Shown in pieces: positions 38,659-47,257 of a stretch of 64,000 nt of DNA. This DNA comes from Paenibacillus athensensis (GTDB lineage: Bacteria > Bacillota > Bacilli > Paenibacillales > NBRC-103111). Each line of letters opens with the position of its first letter. The first letter of the stretch is position 1. Made by a program: the position numbers and the translations under genes. The stretch spans positions 124,001-188,000 of the forward strand of contig NZ_MYFO02000001.1 of the NCBI RefSeq assembly GCF_004514475.2. Direction: 5' to 3'. The notes under the pieces are model-generated. The model did no database searches. It was not told the origin of the DNA and saw only the letters and a list, made by a program, of their open reading frames with translations.

Positions 38659-38898
38659 ATGAATAAATCCATTAATATTCAAGACAATTTTTTAAACCAG
38701 CTTCGTAAAGAAAGCATCCCTGTAACCGTTTATTTAACCAATGGGTTTCAAATCAGAGGTCTGATCCGCGCCTTTGACAATTTCACGATCATTATTGATA
38801 GCGAAGGCCGCCAGCAAATGGTCTATAAGCATGCGATTTCGACCTTCACGCCGCAGCGCGCCGTTTCGCTGATGGCGGCTTCGGAAGGCGCCGAGTAG
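38659..38898 (+). CDS. hfq: RNA chaperone Hfq
   Basis: This 79-aa Sm-like protein forms a hexameric ring for RNA binding. Sm1 '[20 protein letters not shown]' and Sm2 '[12 protein letters not shown]' (the YKH motif of the poly-U pocket) are intact. The start '[18 protein letters not shown]' matches Gram-positive Hfq. ATG 38659 follows GAGGGGGACCT. A terminator-like hairpin lies 68 nt downstream. Confidence 0.97.
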   Translation: MNKSINIQDNFLNQLRKESIPVTVYLTNGFQIRGLIRAFDNFTIIIDSEGRQQMVYKHAISTFTPQRAVSLMAASEGAE

Positions 38899-38966
38899 GC
38901 TGACTGATCCGGGCGGCATGCAACTTTTTATTGTGCAGGTGCGTCTAACTGGATAGAAACGGATGG

Positions 38967-38996
38967 GAACAACCTTACTTGTGGGGTTGTTCTTTT
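38967..38996 (+). terminator. Terminator after hfq
   Basis: GAACAACC (38967-38974) pairs with GGTTGTTC (38985-38992), followed by TTTT. The T-run is short. Confidence 0.65.
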
Positions 38997-39045
38997 GCTG
39001 AGAAGGCGTTTGCGCCTAAGAACCTAGCAAGGGAGTCGGTGGAGG

Positions 39046-41580
39046 ATGGGAACTGCAAGCAGCACCAAGCAGCCGGGGAAGAAAGGCAAGGGCCCTGGTA
39101 AAAAGAAGCGCTTCAGTATGAAAAAGCTGTTGATCGGATCGATCATTGCCGCAATTATCGGCGTCATTTGCGCGCTGGGCGTATACATGGTCATCATTAT
39201 GAACGGCGCCAAAATCGTGGAGGAGAATATCGACAAGTTCGATACGGCCGAGACGACGCTGATCTTCGATTCAGACGAGAAAGAGGTTGCCAAGCTGTTC
39301 CGGGAAAACCGCGAAAGCGTCGCGATCAAGGACGTGCCGGAAAATTTGAAAAATGCCTTTATCGCTACTGAGGATCGCCGCTTCGAATCGCATGCCGGGA
39401 TCGATTTCTGGTCGATTGGCCGCGCGCTCGTCAAGGACGTGATGCATATGAGCGCTGTCGAGGGCGGCAGTACGATTACGCAGCAATTGGCCAAAAACGT
39501 ATTTCTCAGCTCGGAAAAAACGGCGTTTCGTAAAGCGACCGAGGTGTCGATTGCGATCGCGCTTGAAAATAAATACGATAAAGATGAAATTCTTGAAAAA
39601 TATTTGAACCGCATTTATTTCGGCAGCAACGCATATGGCGTTAAGGCTGCGGCCAAGGTGTATTTCGGCAAATCGGATTTAAGCCAGCTCAAGCTGTGGG
39701 AAATGGCCACGCTCGCTGCGCTGCCGAAAGCGCCGTCGCGTTATTCACCGCTGTCCAGTCCGGATAAATCGAAAGAACGCCGCGCTGTCGTGCTGCAATT
39801 GATGAAGGATCAGGGATACATAACGGAAAGCGAACGGGCCGAAGCCGCTGCTGTCGATTACGTCGCGCCTAAGGGCTCAGGCAGCAAGCAATACGCCACA
39901 TTTATCGATTATGTCGTGCAGGAAGCCGAAGATGTCTACCAAATTGACGAGGATGAGCTGCTGACCAAGGGCTACCGGATTCATACGACCATGAACACCA
40001 AAGCGCAGCAAACCGTGGAGACGACGTATGCCAATCCCGCCTTTTTCCAGAAGGACGCCGCAGACGGTCAAAAAATTCAGAGCTCGATGGTCATCATCGA
40101 CCACAAAACCGGCGGGCTGATGGCGCTGATCGGCGGACGCGATTATCAGACGAAGGGACTTAACCGGATTTTCAGCCAACGGCAGCCGGGCTCGTCTTTC
40201 AAGCCGATTATCGCTTACGGGCCGGCGCTGGAAAGCGGCGACTGGACGCCGTATTCCAAGCTGGACGATACGCAAACGTCGTTTGGCAACGGCACGTATT
40301 CGCCGCGCAACTACGACCGGACGACGCACGGACAGGTGACGATGTTCGAAGCGGTCAAAAAGTCGTATAACCTTGCGCCGGTGTGGCTGCTGGAGCAAAT
40401 CGGAGTCAGCAAGGGCCGTGATTTTGCCAAAAAGCTGGGCATTACGCTCGATCCGAAAAAAGATAACAATCTGGCGATTGCGCTCGGCGGCTTGACCAAC
40501 GGCGTGTCGCCGCTGGAGATGGCTACGGCCTATACGGCATTTGCCAACCAAGGCGTGCAGATCAAGCCGCATGCGATTCTGAAAATTCAGGACGGCGACG
40601 GCCGCGACGTGGCGGTTTACAAGCAGGAGAAAAAACAAGTCATTCAGCCGAAAACGGCTTGGTATTTGACGCTGCTGCTGCAGGGCGTCGTGGAGCCGGG
40701 CGGAACGGGCGTCAAAGCCAAGTTTGATCGTCCGGTTGCCGGCAAGACGGGGACGACGGGCCTTGATCTGAAGGGCATCGAGAAATACGACCGCGACGTC
40801 TGGTTCGTCGGTTATACGCCGGAATGGACGGCTGCGGTGTGGGAAGGATTCGACCGGACCGATTCCAAGCATTATGTGACCGTGGGCAGCGGCAGTACAG
40901 CGGCGATTTTCAAAGAGGTCATGTCCAAATCGCTGGCCGGACGGCCTGTGACGGCGTTTGCCAAGCCGGAAGGCGTTGCCGATTTGACCGAACCGCCGAC
41001 CGGCGTCGCCGATCTCGCCGCAGTGTATGTGCCGGAAACGAAGTCCGTCAAGCTGACCTGGACGCCGCTTGACGACACGAAGGTTGCTTATCAGGTGTAT
41101 CGCCAAACGGCCCAGCAGCCGGAAGGTCAGCTGTTGATTCAATCGCCGACGGCGGAGGTGTCCGATACGACCGTTTCCTCGGGCGAAGCCTATCATTATT
41201 ACGTTGTGCCGCTGAATACGGAAACGGCGATTCCCGGCGATAAGTCCAACGTCGTCGATATTCAAATTCCGGCGGATGAAGCGCTGCCGGGCGGAACGTC
41301 GCCTTCGCCGACGCCGGGCGAGCCGGGCAGCGATGCGTCGCCTACGCCGACTCCATCGGCTTCGCCGGGCAATAAGCCGGGCGGCAAGCCTTCGCCGACG
41401 CCGCACAAGCCCGACGGAGGACCGGGAGCAAGCCCTTCGCCAAGTCCGTCACCGCCCGCGCAAGGCGATCCCAAGCCCGGCGACCACAAGCCGCCGGGCG
41501 GTGATCAGCCGGCCGGTAACAGAGGTGGACCTGCGGACGGGGATGCGCTGGATTTTTTGAATGAACCGATGCAGCAGTAA
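39046..41580 (+). CDS. Class A penicillin-binding protein (PBP1a type)
   Basis: This 844-aa bifunctional wall synthase has an N-terminal TM (residues 26-50), a GT51 glycosyltransferase domain ('ATEDRRFESHAGID', 'EGGSTITQQLAKNVFL') and a transpeptidase domain with SxxK in 'QPGSSFKPIIAYGP', SxN in 'VKKSYNLAP' and KTG in 'VAGKTGTTGLD'. A fibronectin type III-like domain follows (about 655-745), then a Pro/Gly/Ser-rich tail of about 80 residues that may thread into the wall. ATG 39046 lies just after GGTGGAGG. It is separated from hfq by a terminator. Confidence 0.95.
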   Translation: MGTASSTKQPGKKGKGPGKKKRFSMKKLLIGSIIAAIIGVICALGVYMVIIMNGAKIVEENIDKFDTAETTLIFDSDEKEVAKLFRENRESVAIKDVPENLKNAFIATEDRRFESHAGIDFWSIGRALVKDVMHMSAVEGGSTITQQLAKNVFLSSEKTAFRKATEVSIAIALENKYDKDEILEKYLNRIYFGSNAYGVKAAAKVYFGKSDLSQLKLWEMATLAALPKAPSRYSPLSSPDKSKERRAVVLQLMKDQGYITESERAEAAAVDYVAPKGSGSKQYATFIDYVVQEAEDVYQIDEDELLTKGYRIHTTMNTKAQQTVETTYANPAFFQKDAADGQKIQSSMVIIDHKTGGLMALIGGRDYQTKGLNRIFSQRQPGSSFKPIIAYGPALESGDWTPYSKLDDTQTSFGNGTYSPRNYDRTTHGQVTMFEAVKKSYNLAPVWLLEQIGVSKGRDFAKKLGITLDPKKDNNLAIALGGLTNGVSPLEMATAYTAFANQGVQIKPHAILKIQDGDGRDVAVYKQEKKQVIQPKTAWYLTLLLQGVVEPGGTGVKAKFDRPVAGKTGTTGLDLKGIEKYDRDVWFVGYTPEWTAAVWEGFDRTDSKHYVTVGSGSTAAIFKEVMSKSLAGRPVTAFAKPEGVADLTEPPTGVADLAAVYVPETKSVKLTWTPLDDTKVAYQVYRQTAQQPEGQLLIQSPTAEVSDTTVSSGEAYHYYVVPLNTETAIPGDKSNVVDIQIPADEALPGGTSPSPTPGEPGSDASPTPTPSASPGNKPGGKPSPTPHKPDGGPGASPSPSPSPPAQGDPKPGDHKPPGGDQPAGNRGGPADGDALDFLNEPMQQ

Positions 41581-41621
41581 TTCTAGCTTTTTTTACAACA
41601 GACCAAACGGAGGAATAGACC

Positions 41622-42299
41622 ATGATTCGTACACGATATGCAATCGGATTGCTCGCGGCGGCGTGCGCGCTGCTGGTTTTGACCGCATGCGGAGCTGGCA
41701 GCTCGACCTCGTCAGCGGGAGGAAGCGCAAGCCCGGCCGCTACGGCGGCGGGGCAAAGCGGGCCCAAGCAGTGGAGCAAGCCGCCGGAGATGACGATTGA
41801 TCCGAACAAAACCTACAAAGCCGAAATGAAGACGTCCAAAGGGAACATGACGATTGAGCTGTTCGCGAAGGAAGCGCCGAAGACGGTCAACAATTTTGTG
41901 TTCCTGTCCAAGCAAGGCTATTACGATAACGTAATTTTTCATCGCATTATCAAATCGTTTATGGTGCAGACCGGCGATCCCCAAGGCACCGGCCGGGGCG
42001 GCCCGGGCTATCAGTTTGAAGACGAGCTGAAAACGACGCATACCTACGAGCCGGGCATTGTGGCGATGGCCAATTCCGGCCCGAATACGAACGGCAGTCA
42101 ATTTTTCATCTGCAGCGGACCGGATTGCGCCGCGTTCCTGAATCCGCAGCCGAATTACTCGATTTTTGGCAAAGTGGTGGAGGGCATGGATACGCTGCAA
42201 AAAATCGCCGATACGCCGGTGGAAATGGGCGGAGAATCGACGCCCAGCAAGCCGACGGAAAAAGTAACGATTGACAAGATTACGATTAAAGAAGAGTAG
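41622..42299 (+). CDS. Cyclophilin-type peptidyl-prolyl isomerase lipoprotein
   Basis: This 225-aa protein has a lipoprotein signal with lipobox 'VLTACGAG' and a Ser/Ala-rich spacer, then a cyclophilin domain ('IELFAKEAPKTVNNFVFLSK', 'FHRIIKSFMVQTGDP', 'MANSGPNTNGSQFFIC') with the catalytic Arg and substrate-pocket residues kept. It would help fold exported proteins at the outer face of the membrane. ATG 41622 follows GGAGGAATAGACC, 41 nt after the PBP gene. The esterase gene follows closely. Confidence 0.92.
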   Translation: MIRTRYAIGLLAAACALLVLTACGAGSSTSSAGGSASPAATAAGQSGPKQWSKPPEMTIDPNKTYKAEMKTSKGNMTIELFAKEAPKTVNNFVFLSKQGYYDNVIFHRIIKSFMVQTGDPQGTGRGGPGYQFEDELKTTHTYEPGIVAMANSGPNTNGSQFFICSGPDCAAFLNPQPNYSIFGKVVEGMDTLQKIADTPVEMGGESTPSKPTEKVTIDKITIKEE

Positions 42300-42312
42300 A
42301 AGGGAGGCGGCT

Positions 42313-42990
42313 GTGTTGGAAAGAAAGCCGGTTCTGTTGTTCCACGGTTTTACCGGAGGGCCGTTTGAAGTGCAGCCGCTTGCCGAGCATTTGCAGGGGA
42401 GCGGCGTGGAGGTTTGCGAGGTGCCCAGGCTGCCGTGGCACGGAGAGGACCCTGAAGGGCTCAAGGAGGCGCATTGGAACGATTGGGTGACGGCTGCGGA
42501 ACGCCATGCGGCGCGGATGAGCGAGCGCTATGGCAGCTTTGATTTGGTCGGCTTTTCGATGGGCGGTTTGCTGGCCGCCTATTTGGCTGCCAATTATCCG
42601 GTGCGGCGGCTGGTGCTGCTCAACACGGCCGTTATTTATATTAGCCCCAAGCGGCTGGTGCAGGTGATGCGCGAGGATTGGCGCAATCAGGATCAGGATT
42701 ATTTTCGCAAAATGAAGACGACGCCCTTGCGCGCGACCTGGCAGTTCATGCGGCTGGTGCGGCAGCTCAAGCCGGAAATTTCGCGGGTAACGGTGCCGAC
42801 GCTGATTGCGCAAAGTGAGCGCGATCAGGTGATTCACCCGCAAAGCGCCCGTTACATTTACGGCAAGCTCGGCGGAGATCGCGAGCTGCACTGGTATTCA
42901 CGCTCCAAGCACCTGATCTGCTGGAGTGAAGACGCGCCTGCGCTGTTCCGGCAGGTTGACCGCTTTTTGCAGGAAGGGCAGAGGAGTTAA
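42313..42990 (+). CDS. Alpha/beta hydrolase (carboxylesterase-like)
   Basis: This 225-aa hydrolase has an oxyanion-hole motif 'VLLFHGFTGGPFEVQPLAEH', the nucleophile elbow 'LVGFSMGGLLAAYLA' (Ser), 'ERDQVIHPQSARY' with Asp, and a His in 'WYSRSKHLICWSED'. It resembles Bacillus/Geobacillus carboxylesterases (Est30 type) that hydrolyse short acyl esters. The GTG at 42313 (or TTG at 42316) follows AGGGAGG. It ends 2 nt before the YdcF-like gene. Confidence 0.88.
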   Translation: MLERKPVLLFHGFTGGPFEVQPLAEHLQGSGVEVCEVPRLPWHGEDPEGLKEAHWNDWVTAAERHAARMSERYGSFDLVGFSMGGLLAAYLAANYPVRRLVLLNTAVIYISPKRLVQVMREDWRNQDQDYFRKMKTTPLRATWQFMRLVRQLKPEISRVTVPTLIAQSERDQVIHPQSARYIYGKLGGDRELHWYSRSKHLICWSEDAPALFRQVDRFLQEGQRS

Positions 42991-42992
42991 CA

Positions 42993-43721
42993 ATGGCTGA
43001 CAAAAAGACCAGCAATCGTCCGCTGGCAGACTCGCGCCGCCGCAGGTATTCGCCCGGCGTACGGTCGCGAAGCGGTAAGCTGCGGCTGCTGCTACGGCTG
43101 GCTGTGCTGGCCGCAGCCGCAGCTTTCGCATGGGTGCTGTATGTGCAATGGCACGTCCAGCATCCGCCGCAGCCGGCGCTGCCGGAGCATGCAGATGTCG
43201 GCATTGTGCTTGGCGCTTCGCTGCGGCACGACTTGCCGAGTCCGGGTCTGCAAGAACGGCTGGATTTGGCCGCACGGCTTTATGCCGAAGGCAGGTATTC
43301 CCGCTTGATTGTCAGCGGCGGACTCGACCATAACGGCTCGAAGTTGACAGAAGCCGAAGGCATGCGCAATTACTTGCAGCAAGTCGGTGTCCCTGCCGAC
43401 CGGATCGAGCTGGAGCCGGAGGCGACAGATACGTACGAGAATTTGCTGTTCAGCAAGCGAATTATGGAGAGCCGAGGCTGGAGCAGCACCATTATCGTCA
43501 CCCATAGCTTTCACGGCTGGCGATCGCTGGAAATAGCCCGTACGCTCGGGTATGAGGAGCCGGCACTGGCGACAACGGACTCGCAGGTGCTGTTCATGCC
43601 GTATCATGAAGCTCGCGAGACGTTGGCTTACGGCAAGTGGCAGTGGACCAAGCTGCATTATCGGTTGGGCTTGCTGCCAACAAGCATGCTCTCCGTCCTT
43701 CCCGGAGCAATCCGGCTGTGA
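42993..43721 (+). CDS. YdcF/DUF218 family membrane protein
   Basis: This 242-aa protein has a basic N-terminus, one TM helix (about residues 30-50) and an extracytoplasmic DUF218 domain ('HADVGIVLGASLRHDLPSPG', 'YSRLIVSGGLDHNGSKLTEA', 'EATDTYENLLFSKRIM', 'TIIVTHSFHGWRSLEIARTL'). The family (SanA/YdcF/ElyC) is linked to envelope integrity and possibly SAM or isoprenoid binding; no reaction is established. It ends the short operon, with a terminator at 43727-43765. Confidence 0.88.
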   Translation: MADKKTSNRPLADSRRRRYSPGVRSRSGKLRLLLRLAVLAAAAAFAWVLYVQWHVQHPPQPALPEHADVGIVLGASLRHDLPSPGLQERLDLAARLYAEGRYSRLIVSGGLDHNGSKLTEAEGMRNYLQQVGVPADRIELEPEATDTYENLLFSKRIMESRGWSSTIIVTHSFHGWRSLEIARTLGYEEPALATTDSQVLFMPYHEARETLAYGKWQWTKLHYRLGLLPTSMLSVLPGAIRL

Positions 43722-43726
43722 ACAGC

Positions 43727-43765
43727 AAAGCCCCTCAGCATCAATGCCGATGCGGGGGGCTTTTT
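43727..43765 (+). terminator. Terminator of the PBP-cyclophilin-esterase-YdcF group
   Basis: AAAGCCCC (43727-43734) pairs with GGGGCTTT (43756-43763), then T-rich sequence to 43765; an inner hairpin GCATC/GATGC lies in the loop. Confidence 0.85.
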
Positions 43766-43854
43766 GCCTTGCGGGCTGCGCGCATGCAGTCTTCGGTTCA
43801 CCTCTGAAGATCAGGCGAACGGGACGTTCGTAAGGCAGCATCCGCGTTGCGCCG

Positions 43855-44724
43855 TCAGCTCCCGACGATCACGCCGCCGTTGATGTGGAGCATTTGTCCG
43901 GTCATGTATGAGGCGTCTTCGCTTGCGAGAAAAACGTAGCCTGGAGCAAGCTCCTTGGGCTGTCCAGGCCGCTGCATCGGCGTATCCGCGCCAAACACGG
44001 CAACCTGCTCCGCGGTAAAGGTCGAAGGGATCAGCGGCGTCCAGATCGGACCAGGCGCGACGCCATTGACGCGAATGCCGCGACCGGCAAGCTGCTGCGA
44101 AAGCGAGCGGGTGAAAGCGACCATCGCGCCTTTGGTAGCCGAATAATCGAGCAGCTCCTCATGACCTTTGTAAGCAACAATAGAAGCTGTATTAATAACC
44201 GCGCTGCCCGGCTTCAGGTGCGGGAGGGCGGCTTGCGTCAGGTAAAATGCCGCGAATACGTTCGTGCGGAACGTGCGCTCCAGCTGCTCGGGCGTAATCG
44301 CTGCCAGATCGGCTTGCGGGTGCTGTTCGCCGGCGTTGTTGACCAGAATGTCCAGCTTGCCGAATTCGCGAACCGTCTGCTCCACCGCTTGCTTGCAAAA
44401 GCCGGCATCGCCTAAATCGCCGGCAATATGCAGGCAGCGGCGGCCTTTGGCCTCTACGAGCTTGTGGGTCTGCTCCGCATCCTGATGCTCGTTCAAATAA
44501 AGCAGCACGACGTCAGCACCTTCCTTGGCGTAAGCCACGGCGATGGCGCGGCCGATGCCGCTGTCCCCGCCGCTGATGATCGCGACCTTATCCTTGAGCT
44601 TGCCCGCCGGCTTATAGCTATCGTCTTCGAATACCGGCAGCGGATTCATGTCGCTTTCAAGGCCGGGCTGGCGGTTCTGGTGCTGGGCTGGCAAAGTGGG
44701 TTGTACGGGCGTAGCTGTAGTCAT
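43855..44724 (-). CDS. SDR family oxidoreductase (glucose dehydrogenase/YhdF-like)
   Basis: This 289-aa protein belongs to short-chain dehydrogenases of the general-stress YhdF/YdaD type: cofactor motif 'SGGDSGIGRAIAVAYAKEGA', 'LDILVNNAGEQHPQ', catalytic Tyr and Lys in 'LLDYSATKGAMVAF' and 'RVNGVAPGPIWTPLIPS'. It has an N-terminal extension of about 40 residues including the characteristic 'QPGLESDMNPLPVFED'. The substrate is unknown. The ATG at 44724 follows AAAGGAGA. It lies 44 nt downstream of a GNAT gene in the same direction. Confidence 0.9.
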   Translation of the reverse strand: MTTATPVQPTLPAQHQNRQPGLESDMNPLPVFEDDSYKPAGKLKDKVAIISGGDSGIGRAIAVAYAKEGADVVLLYLNEHQDAEQTHKLVEAKGRRCLHIAGDLGDAGFCKQAVEQTVREFGKLDILVNNAGEQHPQADLAAITPEQLERTFRTNVFAAFYLTQAALPHLKPGSAVINTASIVAYKGHEELLDYSATKGAMVAFTRSLSQQLAGRGIRVNGVAPGPIWTPLIPSTFTAEQVAVFGADTPMQRPGQPKELAPGYVFLASEDASYMTGQMLHINGGVIVGS

Positions 44725-44768
44725 GAGCAGTCTCCTTTGGAAATCCCGCAGGGCGGGAGTCGTCCCGA

Positions 44769-45575
44769 TTAGGATGATGCTTCGGCCGTCAAATCATACT
44801 TGATGCGATAATGGTAGCCGCAAAGCGGTTTAAAGCCGCTTTTGCCATACAAGCCGATGGCTGAGTCATTATTTGCAACGACCTGCAAATACAAATGAGA
44901 CGCACCGTGTGCCGCGCTCCATTCGGCCAGCGAGCGTACGAGCAGATGGCCGAGCCCGCAGCCGCGGCGGTCTTCGCGAATGACCAGATTCACGAAGCCC
45001 GCCCAGCCCTCGTCGGCCACCGCCGTACCGAGCCCGACCGGCTCGTCGTCCTCCAGCAGCGTAACAAACGTTTTCGGAGCGGACATGCGTTCGGCAATTC
45101 CGCGGTAAAACGATTCGGACTCACGCGGGAAGCCGTCAAGGCGCAGGAGGGCGTCGATCCACGCTGGGTTTGCCTCTGGGCTGAAGCAAACCTCCACGCT
45201 CGGGCGCGGTCGGCTGCGCCAGGCTGCATCGGCCAGCCGAACGGCTGGACTGCTGTCTGCGATCAGGATCAGGCAAGGAATTTCCTTGACGTATCCCATC
45301 TGTTCCAGAATGCGGTCAAGCTGCTCAGGCGCATCACCGCCGAGCTGGAAGATGGCGGGTAGTCCGCGCGCCGCGTAAAATCGCTCGATGCGGGCCAGCC
45401 AATCGGGCTCGGACGGGTAATCCGGCCCGGTAAACACGCTATTGGCCCGCTGGCTGATTCCGCGGGATGCCCGGAGCAGCCAGCTGCCAAGCGGCTCTGT
45501 TTCTTCGGCCGGCCAAAGCCGCAGGGCGAGGTGATCGATTTTACCAAGCAGTTTTTTATTAATTTGCAAGACCAT
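44769..45575 (-). CDS. GNAT family N-acetyltransferase, two-domain
   Basis: This 268-aa protein has a degenerate GNAT-like N-terminal half ('LRLWPAEETEPLGSWLLRAS') and an intact C-terminal GNAT domain with acetyl-CoA motif 'REDRRGCGLGHLLVRSLAEW' and 'ANNDSAIGLYGKSGFKPLCG'. Substrate is unknown. The ATG at 45575 has an AAAGGAG site at rather long spacing (12 nt). It may be co-transcribed with the SDR gene. Confidence 0.85.
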   Translation of the reverse strand: MVLQINKKLLGKIDHLALRLWPAEETEPLGSWLLRASRGISQRANSVFTGPDYPSEPDWLARIERFYAARGLPAIFQLGGDAPEQLDRILEQMGYVKEIPCLILIADSSPAVRLADAAWRSRPRPSVEVCFSPEANPAWIDALLRLDGFPRESESFYRGIAERMSAPKTFVTLLEDDEPVGLGTAVADEGWAGFVNLVIREDRRGCGLGHLLVRSLAEWSAAHGASHLYLQVVANNDSAIGLYGKSGFKPLCGYHYRIKYDLTAEASS

Positions 45576-45750
45576 AAGGAAGGCGGACTCCTTTCGTGTA
45601 TCAACGAATAATGGGAATCATCGGGAGAACGGAAGTATAAATAAATATACGAAGGAATGAATAAAAATTCAACGTTTTGCTGCTATTTTTTTACCAGAAG
45701 CAAGCTTGGATCAGCGTTGCAGCCCGATCCTGACAGGAGGCTCAGTTTAC

Positions 45751-46275
45751 TTGAAAAACAAAATTTGGACGATATTGTTAGGGAGCGGGTATGCGATATT
45801 CACCCTGCCGTTACTGGCTGTGCGCTGGCTGAAGAGTGAGGAGCTGGTCGTATCGAAATTCGTCTGCGCCTTATGGCTGCTGGCCAGTTTGTATCTGATG
45901 GTATGGATCGTTCGGGGCCGGCGAAGACGGAGTTGGCCGATGCGTACGGTTATGGTTTGTTGCGCGGGCATTTTGCTGTATCTGATCTTGTGTATCGGGC
46001 TGAACGAGTTGCACAGCCGGTTTACGACCGAGAACTGGCAGCAGTATCCCGAATTGCGGAAATATCAGGCGCGCGATTTTATCCGGCAATATGGCTCATC
46101 GCTGCATAGCGAGGACGATGTGATTCGTTATTTAGGCAAGCCGGATCAACGGATCGGTACGGATACGATCAGCTATTGGTTGGGCAGCGACTTGTTCACT
46201 TTCGATATATGGGAGCTTGATTGTCAGACGGAGAACGGAGAAATCACTTGCGCTATTGCCAGCTTCCGCTATTAG
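45751..46275 (+). CDS. Hypothetical membrane protein with C-terminal outer domain
   Basis: This 174-aa protein starts at a TTG 10 nt after AGGAGG. It has three hydrophobic segments ('IWTILLGSGYAIFTLPLLAV', 'FVCALWLLASLYLMVWIV', 'MVCCAGILLYLILCIGL') and a C-terminal domain with 'SEDDVIRYLGKPDQRIGTDT' and 'SYWLGSDLFTFDIWEL', reminiscent of SmpA/OmlA-like small-protein folds in which a gap between Gly-Lys-Pro strands recurs. It is not assigned to a family with confidence. It precedes a GNAT gene by 41 nt. Confidence 0.65.
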   Translation: MKNKIWTILLGSGYAIFTLPLLAVRWLKSEELVVSKFVCALWLLASLYLMVWIVRGRRRRSWPMRTVMVCCAGILLYLILCIGLNELHSRFTTENWQQYPELRKYQARDFIRQYGSSLHSEDDVIRYLGKPDQRIGTDTISYWLGSDLFTFDIWELDCQTENGEITCAIASFRY

Positions 46276-46316
46276 CAGTAATATAAATCCAATTAACGGA
46301 GCGAGGGGGAGCGCGT

Positions 46317-46904
46317 ATGCCGCACATACCGGGTGAACGAATCGTATTGAGGGAGTACCGCCGCGAGGATTTGCCGCATATGCGGGCTTGGACGAACGAT
46401 GCCGAGATTACGGAGCAACTGTCCGACATTTTTTTGTACGCCCATACGCTGGAGATGACAGAAGCGTTTTTGACATCGATGCTGCAAGGGACGGGCGAGA
46501 TGAAGGGCTTTGTGATTGCCGAGGCGACGACGCTTGACTATATCGGACAAATCGATCTCCACCATCTGGATTGGAAAAATCGCAGCGCCACCGTTGGCAT
46601 TGTAATCGGGCGCAAGGAGCTGCTCGGTCAAGGGTATGGCCGTGAGGCGATGCGGCTGATGCAGCGCTTTGTGTTCGACAGCTTGAATATGCACCGGCTG
46701 GACCTGAACGTTTACGAATATAACGAGCGGGCCATCCGCAGCTACAAGGCTTGCGGTTTTGTTGAAGAAGGGCGGCAGCGCGCCAGACAGTTCCGGCAAG
46801 GGCGGTATTGGGACGTTGTGTGCATGAGCATGTTGCGGGACGAGTATGAGCGCCACACACGCTCCAGGCCGCACACACAGGGCGAGTTGCTTGAGGAACA
46901 ATAG
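46317..46904 (+). CDS. GNAT acetyltransferase, RimJ/RimL type
   Basis: This 195-aa protein starts 'GERIVLREYRREDLPHMRAW', typical of RimJ/RimL-like acetyltransferases, and carries 'VIGRKELLGQGYGREAMRLM' (acetyl-CoA motif) and 'LDLNVYEYNERAIRSYKACG'. It acetylates an amino group, perhaps on a protein N-terminus, amine or drug. ATG 46317 is preceded by GAGCGAGGGGGAG. A terminator follows at 46919. Confidence 0.88.
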   Translation: MPHIPGERIVLREYRREDLPHMRAWTNDAEITEQLSDIFLYAHTLEMTEAFLTSMLQGTGEMKGFVIAEATTLDYIGQIDLHHLDWKNRSATVGIVIGRKELLGQGYGREAMRLMQRFVFDSLNMHRLDLNVYEYNERAIRSYKACGFVEEGRQRARQFRQGRYWDVVCMSMLRDEYERHTRSRPHTQGELLEEQ

Positions 46905-46918
46905 CGGATATGCCGGAG

Positions 46919-46957
46919 AACAGGCAGAACGACAACGGACGTTCGCGCCTGTTTTTT
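46919..46957 (+). terminator. Terminator after the GNAT gene
   Basis: AACAGGC-A-GAACG pairs with CGTTC-GC-GCCTGTT, followed by T6 (46952-46957). One small internal mismatch. Confidence 0.8.
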
Positions 46958-46985
46958 GTTTGCGTGGAAGGCAGCCGGATGATTA

Positions 46986-47204
46986 TGATAACGCTTCCAT
47001 GAAAATGTGTGTACGGCATTCGCGTGCGTGCGTTATTTATATATTTTACAATAGTGGAAACAATGCTTGTTAGCAATGCCGATCAACCGGGCTCCCGTCA
47101 ACAAGATTGCTGCCAAATGTGCGTAACACGGCTTGTTGAAATGTTGTCAACAAGGCTGCTGTCGTATCGGCGTTATCCTTGTATTGAAAAAGAAAGCGCT
47201 TCGA
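46986..47204 (+). promoter_or_regulatory. cre sites and MtlR-like operator before mtlA
   Basis: TGATAACGCTTCCA (46986-46999) fits 13 of 14 positions of the CcpA consensus TGWNANCGNTNWCA. A second, weaker site, AGAAAGCGCTTCGA, is at 47191-47204. Between them, arms CTTGTTGA (47132-47139) and TCAACAAG (47147-47154) form a palindrome like the MtlR operator of B. subtilis, 19 bp before a -10-like TATCCT (47174-47179). This suits activation by MtlR and repression by CcpA. The 350-bp gap holds nothing else recognised. Confidence 0.5.
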
Positions 47205-47257
47205 TTTACGCTTTGGTTAGCAACAACACGACAACCAATGGACCTGGGAGGGTGCTT